Part shown: positions 15,325 to 23,774 of the stretch, piece after piece
Layout: the number at the start of each line of letters is the position of its first letter
Position numbering within the stretch: position 1 is the stretch's first letter
Assembly: GCA_038869515.1 (NCBI GenBank)
Contig: JAWCQZ010000004.1
Location: 1-64,000, forward strand
From: JAWCQZ01 sp038869515 [NCBI: Halobacteria archaeon]
GTDB taxonomy: Archaea > Halobacteriota > Syntropharchaeia > JACQPP01
Length of the DNA: 64,000 nucleotides
Direction of reading: 5' to 3'
Notes under the pieces: model-generated
What the model was told of the DNA's origin: nothing
Database searches by the model: none
The model's input: the letters and a program-made list of their open reading frames with translations, nothing else
Translations under genes and position numbers: made by a program

Positions 15325-18300
15325 GTGTATATCAAGGAAATCGAGTTCCGGAACTTCAAGACCTTCGTCAGGACCAGGGTCCCCTTCCAGCCCGGGTTCA
15401 CCACCGTCACCGGCCCCAACGGCTCCGGGAAGTCCAACATCATTGACGGCATCAACTTCGTCCTCGGCCTCGCCTCGACCCGGAAACTGCGGGCGGAGGA
15501 CCTCTCGGGGTTCATCCACAAGTCCAAGGGGGGGCGGAGCGGCGACTCCACCGAGGTGACCCTCACCTTCGACAACTCCGACGGGGCCCTCGGACCCGAG
15601 CCGGAGATCAAAATCACCCGCCGGGTCAAACTGGACTCGAAGGACCAGCCCTCTTCGGTCTTCGCGTGGAACGACGAGCGGCTGACCCTCAGCGAGGTCC
15701 GCGAGAAACTGCTCAAGGTGAACATCGCTCCCGAGGGACACAACGTGGTCATGCAGGGAGAAATCAACGCGGTCGTCCGCCTCGGCGATGTGGACCGGCG
15801 GAGGATGATTGACGAAATCGCAGGGGTCGCCGAGTTCGACGAGCGGAGGGAGAAGGCCAAGGAGGAGCTGGTCGTCGTGAAGGAACGGCTCAAGGAGGTG
15901 GACGCCCGCGTCTCGGTCTGGGAGGAGCAGATGGGCCTCCTCCAGGTCGAGCGGGAGAAGGCGGCGACCTACAAGGGCCTCTCCGACGAGTTGGAGCGGA
16001 CCGAGGCCCTTCTGCGGGCCGCCCAGCGCAGCCACCTTCAGGCGGAGCTGGCGAGGAACCGGGAGGAGGCGCTGAAGAAGGCGAAGGAGAGGGAGAAACT
16101 GGCCGCGGAGGGGGAGAAACTGCGCCAGGAGAGGGCAGGACTCCAGGAAGAACTCGACCGCTTGGAGAAAGAGCTCCACGACTCGGAGGACGCAACCCTG
16201 AGGAAACTCCGGGAGTCGGTCGAGGAGGTCCTCCAGGAGTCGAGCGCCAAGAAGACTGCCATCGAGGAGATGGAGAAGCGCATCGCCGAGATTGAGGGCG
16301 AGGTCCACCGCCGCTCGCTCATCATCTCGATGAAGAAGGAGGAGACGGCCCGGGCCTCCACCGACCTCGAGGCGGCCGACGCAGTCCGGAAGGAGAAGAA
16401 GAAGGAGGTGGACGCGCTGCGCCGGAAACTGGGCCGGGACGGGTCCGAGGGCTCCGAAGCGGTGGACAAGCCCGCGCAACTGGAAGCGCTGCGGCGCGCC
16501 GTCCGCGACCTGGAGGAGGAGCGGCTGCGGACGGAGCGGGAACTCGACGAGCGGGTGCGCTCCCTGGCACGCAGGACCGGCGAGCACGGCGAACTGCTCC
16601 GCGAGGTCGAGGAGCTCCGGCAGAAGGTCGCCTCCCTTGAGGAGCGGCAGCGGGCGTGCGCCCAGGCGTCGGAGGCGGCCCGCGCGGAGCGGAACCGGCA
16701 CGTCAAGGAGGCGGCCCTCCTCTCGGAGAAATTGAACAAACTGGAGGCCGCCGCCGCCTCAGCGGCCCAGAAGGCGCTCGAGGCCCGGCGCGAGATGGAG
16801 CGCTCCGCCATCGGCTCGGGCCGGAGCCCCGCGGTCGCGGAGGTCCTCGACGCCTCCCGCCGGCGGGAGTTGGGCGGCGTCCTCGGGACGGTGGGCGACC
16901 TCATCGAGGTGGACTCCAGGCACGCCCTCGCGCTGGAGGCCGCCGCGGGAGGCCGGCTCGAGTGGATTGTGATGGAGGGGCTCGACGACGTGGCGCAGGC
17001 CCGCAACCACCTGAAGAAGAAGGGTACCCCGGGCCGCGCGACGCTCCTCCCTCTCTCCAAACTGGAGCCCCCGCGGAGGTCCCCGGGCCCCCGGGGAGAC
17101 GGCGTCGTCGGCGCCGCCATGGACCTCGTCTCCATCCGGCCGGGCCTTGAGGCCGCCCTGTGGGCTGCGGTGGGCGACACCGTCTTCGTCGAGGACTTCG
17201 ACAGCGCCAAGCCTTACGTCGGCCGCTACCGCCTCGCTTCCCTGGAGGGGGACCTCTTCGAGCGGGCCGGGGCCGTCACCGTGGGCGCCCTCCCCCGCCG
17301 GTTCCTCGGCAAGGCGCGGGAGGCCCAGGAAACGCTCGCGTCGGCGGAGGAGCGGCTGCGGAAGGCGGAGGAGGAGCGCGCTGCGGTTGAGCAGGCGCTG
17401 AAGGGGCTCAAGGAGCAGGTCTCCGCCGCGGAGCTGGAGACTGCCCGGGCCGAGAAGGAGATGGAGGGACTCCAGGCGGCCCTGGCCGCGGTGCGGGCCG
17501 AAGCGGAGCGCAAGGCCGCCGTCCTCCGGCCCCTCGAGGAGGAGGGCGGGGCGGGTACCCGGGTCCTCGACGAGTTGCGCGCGAAGCGGGACGCCCTTGC
17601 GAAGCGGGAGGAGTCGGCGCGGGAGGAGGCGAAGCAACTCGAGGCGGAACTGGGCGAGGTCACCGAGGCTCTGGGGGAGGCGGCCAAACTGCAGGAGGTC
17701 CTCCGGGGCCGCGAGGAGGCCCTCGCCGCCGCGGCCCTCGATGTCGAGCGGCTCGCCCTGAAGGCGGACGCTGCGAAGTCGGCGTTCCGGGAGGCGGAGG
17801 CGGAGATGGAGCGCCTCGAGAAGGAGCGCGCCGCCGTCGAGGGGAAAATCGAGAAGACCCGGGCCGAAATCGGCGAATTGGAGGGTCGCCTGAAGGAACT
17901 GCGGAAGAAGGAGGACGAGGTCGGGGCCTCCACCAAGAAACTGAGGAACGCCCGGGAGGAGGCCATGGCGGCCCTGGCGAAGTTCACCGAGGAGATTCAC
18001 GCGCGGGAGAGGGACATGGAGCTGTTGAAGCGCGACATGGAGCAGCTGGAGACCGGCGCGGGGGCCCTGGCGGCAGAACTGGAGCGCATCCGCTCCCTCG
18101 GTCCCGAGGCGGACGAGGCCAACCTGCCCCCGGTCGAGGAGCTCCAGGCGCGGCTGCGGGTGACGGAAGAGCGGCTGAAGGCCATGGGGCCCGTGAACCA
18201 GCGCGCCCTGGAGGACTACGCGGAACTCGAGGCCCGGAGGAACGAACTCCGGGAGCAGCGGGACAAACTCGACAGGGAGCGGAAGGAGTTGCTGGACCGG

Positions 18301-18807
18301 ATGGACAAGTGCGAGGAGATGAAGCGGGAGGCCTTCATGGACGCCTTCAAGGCGGTGGACCGGTCGTTCCGGGAGATTTTCGCCGAGCTGTCGGACGGCA
18401 AGGGCTCCCTCGCCCTGGAGAACGAGGAGGACCCCTTCGCGGGGGGCATGCGGATCAAGGCCCAGCCCCGGGGGAAGACGATGCTCGATCTGCGCTCGCG
18501 GTCGGGCGGCGAGCAGACCCTCATCGCCCTCGCCTTCATCCTCGCCCTCCAGTCCTACAAGCCCGCACCCTTCTACGCCTTCGACGAGGTGGACATGCAC
18601 CTGGACGGCGTGAACATCGAGCGGGTGGCGCGGCGCATCCGCAGATTCGCCGACCGGGCGCAATTCATCGTGGTCTCCCTCCGGGAGCCGATGGTGGAGG
18701 CGGCCGACCGGACGATTGGCGTGACGATGCAGGAGACGGACGTTTCGACCGTGACCGGGATTGAGTTGAATGCGGCGGCGGAGGAGACCGAGGTGAAGGT
18801 GGCGTAG
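15325..18807 (+). CDS. smc: Chromosome segregation ATPase SMC
   Basis: A 1160-residue condensin core subunit. Layout: N-terminal head with Walker A GPNGSGKS (residues 30-37), long coiled coil (about 165-500), hinge (about 512-658, with GVLGTVGDLIEV), second coiled coil (about 670-1000), and C-terminal head with the ABC signature SRSGGEQTLIALAF (about 1058-1071) and Walker B FYAFDEVDMHLD (about 1083). It dimerises through the hinge and, with ScpA and ScpB, extrudes or holds chromosomal loops. It begins with GTG and its stop overlaps the scpA start by one base, so the two are cotranscribed. Length is typical. Confidence 0.97.
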   Translation: MYIKEIEFRNFKTFVRTRVPFQPGFTTVTGPNGSGKSNIIDGINFVLGLASTRKLRAEDLSGFIHKSKGGRSGDSTEVTLTFDNSDGALGPEPEIKITRRVKLDSKDQPSSVFAWNDERLTLSEVREKLLKVNIAPEGHNVVMQGEINAVVRLGDVDRRRMIDEIAGVAEFDERREKAKEELVVVKERLKEVDARVSVWEEQMGLLQVEREKAATYKGLSDELERTEALLRAAQRSHLQAELARNREEALKKAKEREKLAAEGEKLRQERAGLQEELDRLEKELHDSEDATLRKLRESVEEVLQESSAKKTAIEEMEKRIAEIEGEVHRRSLIISMKKEETARASTDLEAADAVRKEKKKEVDALRRKLGRDGSEGSEAVDKPAQLEALRRAVRDLEEERLRTERELDERVRSLARRTGEHGELLREVEELRQKVASLEERQRACAQASEAARAERNRHVKEAALLSEKLNKLEAAAASAAQKALEARREMERSAIGSGRSPAVAEVLDASRRRELGGVLGTVGDLIEVDSRHALALEAAAGGRLEWIVMEGLDDVAQARNHLKKKGTPGRATLLPLSKLEPPRRSPGPRGDGVVGAAMDLVSIRPGLEAALWAAVGDTVFVEDFDSAKPYVGRYRLASLEGDLFERAGAVTVGALPRRFLGKAREAQETLASAEERLRKAEEERAAVEQALKGLKEQVSAAELETARAEKEMEGLQAALAAVRAEAERKAAVLRPLEEEGGAGTRVLDELRAKRDALAKREESAREEAKQLEAELGEVTEALGEAAKLQEVLRGREEALAAAALDVERLALKADAAKSAFREAEAEMERLEKERAAVEGKIEKTRAEIGELEGRLKELRKKEDEVGASTKKLRNAREEAMAALAKFTEEIHARERDMELLKRDMEQLETGAGALAAELERIRSLGPEADEANLPPVEELQARLRVTEERLKAMGPVNQRALEDYAELEARRNELREQRDKLDRERKELLDRMDKCEEMKREAFMDAFKAVDRSFREIFAELSDGKGSLALENEEDPFAGGMRIKAQPRGKTMLDLRSRSGGEQTLIALAFILALQSYKPAPFYAFDEVDMHLDGVNIERVARRIRRFADRAQFIVVSLREPMVEAADRTIGVTMQETDVSTVTGIELNAAAEETEVKVA

Positions 18808-19610
18808 TGGCCCTCGAGTTCGCCCCCCCGAAGGAGAAGCCCGACGTCGGGGCGCTCTTCGCCTCCGACTTGGAGACCGAGGACCTCATCGAGCGGCTCG
18901 CGGGGATGGCGACCACCGGCGACATCAACCCCTGGGACGTGGACATCGTCTCTATCTACGACCGGTTCATGGAGGCGATGACCGAGAAGAAGCGGCTCAA
19001 CCTCCGCATCTCGGGCCGCTCCATCTACTACGCCGCGGTCCTCCTGCGCCTCAAGGCCGAGGCCCTGAACTTCTACGAGGCGCCCGAGCTCCCGCCCCCG
19101 GAGTGGAACGGCTACGCCCACCTCGTCGAGCCCCCCGACCTGCCCCGCGTCCGCTTCATCCGGCGCGCTCCGCGTCCGGTCGTCCTCGACGAACTGGCCA
19201 ACGCCCTCCGGGAGGCCGAGACCCTCTACCGGCGGCGGTTGGAGAGGCAGATCCAGCGCTCCGTCTCTCCGGAGGAGATCCTCAAGTTCCACGAGGAGGA
19301 CATCGAGGACCGCATCCGCATCGTGTCGGGGCTCCTGGAGAAGCTCTTCGGCAAGCACAAGACGGTTTGCCTCGACGACCTCCTTGACGCCCTCGGCCGC
19401 GACAAGCGCACCGTGGTCTTCACCTTCATGGCCCTCCTCTTCCTCGCGACCCGCGGCATGGTCGCGGCAGCCGGTTCTGTTCCGCAGCCCCCCGGCACCT
19501 CGCGGGACGACTCCCCGGCCGACGAGGGCGACCCGCGACCCACCAACGTCGTCGCCATCACCCTGACGCAGGAGGAGTTCTTCGGAACCCTCCTGGTGAA
19601 CCCGCGATGA
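18807..19610 (+). CDS. scpA: Segregation and condensation protein A (kleisin)
   Basis: A 267-residue kleisin bridging the SMC heads. The N-terminal helical part (DIETEDLIERL-type segment, then GDINPWDVDIVSIYDRFM) is the conserved ScpA core that binds the SMC neck. The C-terminal winged helix (about 175-222, VCLDDLLDALGRDKRTVVFT onward) binds the other head. Residues about 222-245 form a Ser/Pro/Asp-rich linker inserted before the last strand (TNVVAITLTQEEFFG), encoded by DNA resembling the insertion in the gene at 10958. The GTG start overlaps the smc stop. Confidence 0.92.
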   Translation: MALEFAPPKEKPDVGALFASDLETEDLIERLAGMATTGDINPWDVDIVSIYDRFMEAMTEKKRLNLRISGRSIYYAAVLLRLKAEALNFYEAPELPPPEWNGYAHLVEPPDLPRVRFIRRAPRPVVLDELANALREAETLYRRRLERQIQRSVSPEEILKFHEEDIEDRIRIVSGLLEKLFGKHKTVCLDDLLDALGRDKRTVVFTFMALLFLATRGMVAAAGSVPQPPGTSRDDSPADEGDPRPTNVVAITLTQEEFFGTLLVNPR

Positions 19611-19656
19611 TGCTGCCGCTCCATTCGGGAACTCTCTCGTCGCCAACGGAGCTATC

Positions 19657-20214
19657 GTGACCAAAGCACCCGAGCCCATCCACATCATCGAGGCCGCCCT
19701 CTTCGCCTCGGGAAAGACCGTCTCGAAGGAGGAGTTGGCCGCCATGGCCGGGGTGACCCCCGACGAGGCGGCGAAACTCGTCAAGGAGCTCCGGTCGGCG
19801 TATGAGGGGAGGGCGGTCGAGATCGCGGACCTCGAAGGGCGCTACATCATGCAGGTGCGGCCCGCCCTCGCCTCCCGCGTCCGGACCCTCGCCCCGATGG
19901 AGATGGACCCCTCCATCCTCCGCACCCTCGGCGTCATCGCCTACAACCAGCCGGTCGCCCAGGCCGACGTGGTCCGGGTCCGGGGGGCCAAGACCTACGA
20001 CCACGTCCGCTTCCTGGAGGAGCGGAAACTGGTGAAGAGCAAACCCTACGGCCACACGAAAATCCTCGAAACCACGGAGGAGTTCGACGCGTATTTCATG
20101 ACGGAGAAGCTCCGACGGCCCGAGGGGGCCACGCTGACCCTGCCGGCTCCGGGGAGCCCGGAATCGGCAGCGGTGGAGGTCTCCGTCGAGGCGACTCCAT
20201 CAAAAAGTTCTTAA
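19657..20214 (+). CDS. scpB: Segregation and condensation protein B
   Basis: A 185-residue protein of two winged-helix domains. HIIEAALFASGKTVSKEELA and the LEGRYIMQVRP strand form the first; LRTLGVIAYNQPVAQADVVRVRG and HVRFLEERKLVKSKPYG form the second. It dimerises and binds ScpA in the condensin complex. GTG start, 46 bp after scpA, so the third gene of the smc operon. The C-terminal 30 residues are a disordered Pro/Glu/Ala tail. The end of the gene contains the likely TATA element (gttcttaagc, near 20204) of the next gene. Confidence 0.93.
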   Translation: MTKAPEPIHIIEAALFASGKTVSKEELAAMAGVTPDEAAKLVKELRSAYEGRAVEIADLEGRYIMQVRPALASRVRTLAPMEMDPSILRTLGVIAYNQPVAQADVVRVRGAKTYDHVRFLEERKLVKSKPYGHTKILETTEEFDAYFMTEKLRRPEGATLTLPAPGSPESAAVEVSVEATPSKSS

Positions 20215-20235
20215 GCCGCAGCCTGAACTCCCCCG

Positions 20236-21438
20236 ATGCTCGGGTTCGACATCGCCGAGGAGCAGAAGATGGCGAAGCAAGCCGCGCAGGAGTTCGCGAA
20301 GCGGCTGGCCCCCCAGCGGGACAAGATTCTCCTCCACAAGGACAAGAACGGCTACAAGTCCCTCCACGACGAGGCGTGGAAGGGGATGGCGGAACTGGGC
20401 CTCTTCGGCTGCCTCATCCCGGAAAAATACGGCGGAAACGGCATGGGCCTCCTGACCGAGACGATGATGATGGAGGAGATTGCCGGCCAGGGGCTCGGGA
20501 GCCCCGTCATCGTCACCACGACCATGGACGTCTGCTGCCTCCTCCGGGTCGGCAGCGAGGCCCTGAAGCAGAAATACCTCCCGAAGGTCGCCTCCGGGGA
20601 GACTATGCTCTCCTTCGGCCTCACCGAGCCCGACGCCGGCTCCAACTCGGTCCGCATCAAGACCGAGGCGAAGAAGGACGGCAACGTCTACCGCCTCACC
20701 GGCCAGAAGATTTTCATCACCGGCGCCGACTGGACCGACTCGATGCTGGTGGTGGCCCGGACCACCTCCTACGAGGACACGGTGAAGCAGAAAAAGCCCC
20801 GGTTCTACGGCCTCTCCCTCTTCATGGTGGACCTCAAGAAGTCGAAGGGCATCACGCTGAGCAAGATTCCCATCCACGGATTCGAGGGGGCCGAGCAGTT
20901 CGTCGTGTTCTTCGACAATGTCGAGGTCCCCGCCGAGAACCTCGTCTACAAGGAGAACGAGGGGGGCGTCGCCCTCTTCAACTCCCTGAACCCCGAGCGC
21001 ATCATCGCCGCCGCCGACGCCCTCGGCATCTCCGAGTTCGCCATGCGCCGCGCCGTGGACTACGCCAAGCAGCGGAAGGTGTTCAAGGACACCCCCATCG
21101 GGGCCTACCAGGCCATCCAGCACCCCCTCGCCGAGTCCCGCATCCAGGTGGAGGCCGCCCGCCTCCTCACTTACCGGGCCGCCTGGACTTACGACAAGGG
21201 CGCCCCGGTCCCCGAGGTCGGGAAGTGGGCCAACATGGCCAAACTCGCCGCCAGCGACGCCGCCATCAAGACCGTGGACTCCGCCCTGGAGACCCTGGGC
21301 GGCTACGCCTTCTCCGAGGAGTACGGAATCGTGCACCTGTGGGACATGGCCCGCATCCTGAAGACCATCCCCATCAGCCGGGAGATGGTTCTGAACTTCG
21401 TCGGCGAGCACGTCTTGGGGCTCCCGAAGTCCTACTGA
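20236..21438 (+). CDS. Acyl-CoA dehydrogenase 4
   Basis: A 400-residue member with the canonical middle-domain FAD motif FGLTEPDAGSNS, the FIVTG-like IFITGADWTD segment and the C-terminal LGGYAFSEEYGI (FAD contact). Unlike the three upstream paralogues it has no EGT motif at the usual catalytic-Glu position; the segment reads ARILKTIPISREMVLNFVGE. This subgroup either uses a different Glu or performs a different reaction. It is more distant from the other three and has its own promoter in the end of scpB. A GC hairpin follows at 21479. Confidence 0.88.
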   Translation: MLGFDIAEEQKMAKQAAQEFAKRLAPQRDKILLHKDKNGYKSLHDEAWKGMAELGLFGCLIPEKYGGNGMGLLTETMMMEEIAGQGLGSPVIVTTTMDVCCLLRVGSEALKQKYLPKVASGETMLSFGLTEPDAGSNSVRIKTEAKKDGNVYRLTGQKIFITGADWTDSMLVVARTTSYEDTVKQKKPRFYGLSLFMVDLKKSKGITLSKIPIHGFEGAEQFVVFFDNVEVPAENLVYKENEGGVALFNSLNPERIIAAADALGISEFAMRRAVDYAKQRKVFKDTPIGAYQAIQHPLAESRIQVEAARLLTYRAAWTYDKGAPVPEVGKWANMAKLAASDAAIKTVDSALETLGGYAFSEEYGIVHLWDMARILKTIPISREMVLNFVGEHVLGLPKSY

Positions 21439-21478
21439 GCGCCTGTTTTCTCCGTTCCGGGCCCGATCGTGATTGGAA

Positions 21479-21502
21479 GGAGGGGGGCCGAAGCCCCCCT
21501 CC
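21479..21502 (+). terminator. GC hairpin with cgaa loop, and the surrounding gap
   Basis: Perfect 10-bp arms ggaggggggc and gcccccctcc around cgaa, 40 bp after the stop of the dehydrogenase. A similar gggggc-gaa-gccccc hairpin is in the cdc6 tail at 5734-5748. The gap 21439-21940 also holds ctccccc/gggggag (21598-21614) and a possible small minus-strand gene, otherwise nothing recognisable. Confidence 0.45.
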
Positions 21503-21556
21503 CGATGGGGGTGCGAACGCGTCAGCGTCCGCGTATTCCTGCGGGGGTCGGGAGGC

Positions 21557-21838
21557 TCATGCGGGCTCGGGCTCCGACCGCCCGCCCTTCACGGGCACTC
21601 CCCCCGAGGGGGAGCCGGACGCGGGGGACGGCCGGAGTCCCGGGACCCCGGCAGGAGATGGCGCTGTGGGGCAACCTGCGGTTCCCCCCGCCGCCTTCCT
21701 TCGGAACGCGGCGGTGCAGGAGTGGCTCCGGGCCCGGCCGAGCACTTCGGCGGCCCACTTCCCGAGGGCGTTGATGAGGCCCATGAGCGCGAGGAGCGGG
21801 GCCGCGAGGCCGAGGGCGACGAAGACCGGAGGGACCAT
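21557..21838 (-). CDS. Possible small single-helix membrane protein
   Basis: A 93-residue reading frame whose first 30 residues (MVPPVFVALGLAAPLLALMG onward) are a convincing membrane helix followed by a basic, Arg-rich segment. The rest is Pro/Gly/Ser-rich and encoded by GC hairpin DNA, so the true protein may be short. A minus-strand TATA element CTTTATGAG at 21863-21871 is 29 bp from the ATG, which is the main reason to call it. No homology recognised. Confidence 0.35.
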   Translation of the reverse strand: MVPPVFVALGLAAPLLALMGLINALGKWAAEVLGRARSHSCTAAFRRKAAGGTAGCPTAPSPAGVPGLRPSPASGSPSGGVPVKGGRSEPEPA

Positions 21839-21940
21839 CAGCCGGTCCCCCCGCTCCGGTTTCTCATAAAGATTGCCCAGAACTCTTGCGCGGCCATATG
21901 AGTCAAAATGTGCCTTTCTGAATCGTTCTTACTTCGGATT

Positions 21941-23029
21941 TCATCCGAAGGTGAACGTGTAGAGCCGGAACCCGGCGCCACTGACCCGGAGTTCCAGGGC
22001 GCGAGCGCCGTAGTCGGGAGCCGATACGAGATTGTAGAGGGTCTCCGCCGCGACGGTCGCGGAGCCGTCGGCCGCGACGTCCCGCCCACGGCTCTCCGCG
22101 GGGACCGGGCGCCCGTTTAGCAGTACTTCCACCGTTCCGTTGCCTCCCGCCACGATGTTGACCGATTTGGCCGAGTAGTTCAGGAGGACCCGGCCCGCAC
22201 CCGACACCAGTTCAGAATAGTCCGCGCTGTTCCTCCAGGCCCCCTCCAGGCCCACCCGGTTCGCCGGGAGGGGGGCGGGTGCCCGGTAGTTGACCACTTG
22301 GCCCGGGGCGAACCCCTCAACATTGGCCAAAGGGGCCCGTGCGAACTTGTAGCCGAGGTAGAGTTCCGGGGTCAGGATTTTCCTGAAATCCACGGCCGGG
22401 GTGTCAGAGGGCAGGGTCATTGTCTTGTCTATCTTCAGGGCGGCGTCCCGCTCGGCGAGCAGTTCCTGGATTTTCCGCTCGGTCTCCTCGTAGGCCCCCT
22501 CCCCGATGTGGTCGTAGCGGATGGCCCCGTCCTTGTCCACGAGGTACTTCCGGGGCCAGTAGTTGTTCTGGTAGGCGCGCCAGGTGGCGTAGTCGTTGTC
22601 CTGGACCACCGGGTAGCGGATTCCGTTCTCCTCGACGAACCTTGCCACGTTCTCGCGGGATTTTTCGAATGCGAACTCGGGGGTGTGCACTCCGACGATG
22701 GTGAGCCCGCGGTCGCGGTACTTCGCGTCCCACGCCTTCAGATAGGGCAGCGTCCGCTGGCAGTTGATGCAAGAGTAGGTCCAGAAGTCCACCAGCACCG
22801 CTCTGCCCCGGAGAGAGGAGAGGGTGAGGTTGGGTTCGGTGTTGAGGTAGCCGGCGATGCCCCGGAGTTCGGGGGCCGCGGGCCCCTTGAGCGCCGCGGC
22901 TGAAGCCGGAATACCCGAGGCGACCGGCGGGGCAGGCCCCGCGCCGCCCCCCGCCCTCAACTGCTCCAGACCGACGATGGTGGAGGCAATCAGGGCGAGG
23001 GCGACAGGCAGGGCGAGCTTGGAGGTCAC
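21941..23029 (-). CDS. DipZ-like periplasmic thioredoxin with C-terminal carbohydrate-binding-like domain
   Basis: A 362-residue exported protein: signal/anchor helix (residues 5-22), a TlpA/redoxin domain with the CxxC active site at C87/C90 (DFWTYSCINCQRTLPYLKAW), then a C-terminal beta-sandwich (about 220-362) like that following the thioredoxin domain in mycobacterial DipZ proteins. It should receive electrons from the CcdA-type membrane protein encoded 7 bp upstream and reduce extracytoplasmic disulfides or metal-site thiols. In DipZ the two parts are fused; here they are separate adjacent genes. Likely fourth or later gene in the copper/thiol cluster. Confidence 0.87.
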   Translation of the reverse strand: MTSKLALPVALALIASTIVGLEQLRAGGGAGPAPPVASGIPASAAALKGPAAPELRGIAGYLNTEPNLTLSSLRGRAVLVDFWTYSCINCQRTLPYLKAWDAKYRDRGLTIVGVHTPEFAFEKSRENVARFVEENGIRYPVVQDNDYATWRAYQNNYWPRKYLVDKDGAIRYDHIGEGAYEETERKIQELLAERDAALKIDKTMTLPSDTPAVDFRKILTPELYLGYKFARAPLANVEGFAPGQVVNYRAPAPLPANRVGLEGAWRNSADYSELVSGAGRVLLNYSAKSVNIVAGGNGTVEVLLNGRPVPAESRGRDVAADGSATVAAETLYNLVSAPDYGARALELRVSGAGFRLYTFTFG

Positions 23030-23036
23030 GGCGGTT

Positions 23037-23765
23037 TCACTGGCTCAGGAGGAGTTGGTTCAGGAAGAAGAAATTGGCCAGCAGGTTCAGGTTGTTGGTG
23101 AAGACCAGGACTCCGACGCCCACCAGAAAGAGCCCGGCCACTGTCCCCACATGCCTCCAGGCGTTCTGGTGGCGCTGGATGCCGCCGGCGAAGCGGTCGG
23201 CAAAGAGCCCCGCCAGCAGGAAGGGGATGCCGAGGCCGAGGGTGTATGCGAAGAGGAGCCCGAAGGCGTTCCCGGGAGCCACGGCGGCGAGGGTGAGAAC
23301 GCTGCCCAGGATGACCCCGACGCAGGGAGTCCACCCGACGGCGAATGCGGAGCCGAAGGCGAAGGAGGCGAGGTAGGAGGACCTCTTCTCGAACATCTTG
23401 GAGAAGTTCAACTGGCGGCCCCGGCGGGGCAGCGGAATGCGCAGGAGGCCCAGCAACTCGAGGCCGAAGAGGATGATGAGGACGCCCCCGATGCGCCCGG
23501 CCCAGAGGCGGGCGTCGTAGGAGACTCCCGAGAAGGCGGAGTTGATGAGGACTCCGAAAGCCGAGAAAACGAGGGCGAGCCCCAGGACGAAGAAGGCAGA
23601 GTGGGTAAAAATTTTAAACCGCTTCGGGCCATCCCCCTCCTGGAGGTCCTTGAGGCTGATTCCGGCAAGATAGCCCAGGAACCCGGGGACCATGGGCAAC
23701 ATGCACGGGGAGGCGAAGGAGAGGAGGCCCGCGGCGAAGGCGATGGGGAGGGTCGGGTCGGCCAT
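23037..23765 (-). CDS. ccdA: CcdA/DsbD-family thiol-electron transporter
   Basis: A 242-residue membrane protein with six predicted helices and the two signature cysteines, Cys21 in FASPCMLPMVPG and Cys148 in VGWTPCVG, which carry electrons from cytoplasmic thioredoxin across the membrane. The partner is the DipZ-like thioredoxin that follows after 7 bp. The gene for a copper-binding lipoprotein is 9 bp upstream, so the three likely form one transcript. Keeping copper-site cysteines reduced is the most natural role here. Confidence 0.93.
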   Translation of the reverse strand: MADPTLPIAFAAGLLSFASPCMLPMVPGFLGYLAGISLKDLQEGDGPKRFKIFTHSAFFVLGLALVFSAFGVLINSAFSGVSYDARLWAGRIGGVLIILFGLELLGLLRIPLPRRGRQLNFSKMFEKRSSYLASFAFGSAFAVGWTPCVGVILGSVLTLAAVAPGNAFGLLFAYTLGLGIPFLLAGLFADRFAGGIQRHQNAWRHVGTVAGLFLVGVGVLVFTNNLNLLANFFFLNQLLLSQ

Positions 23766-23774
23766 GGGCTCTCC

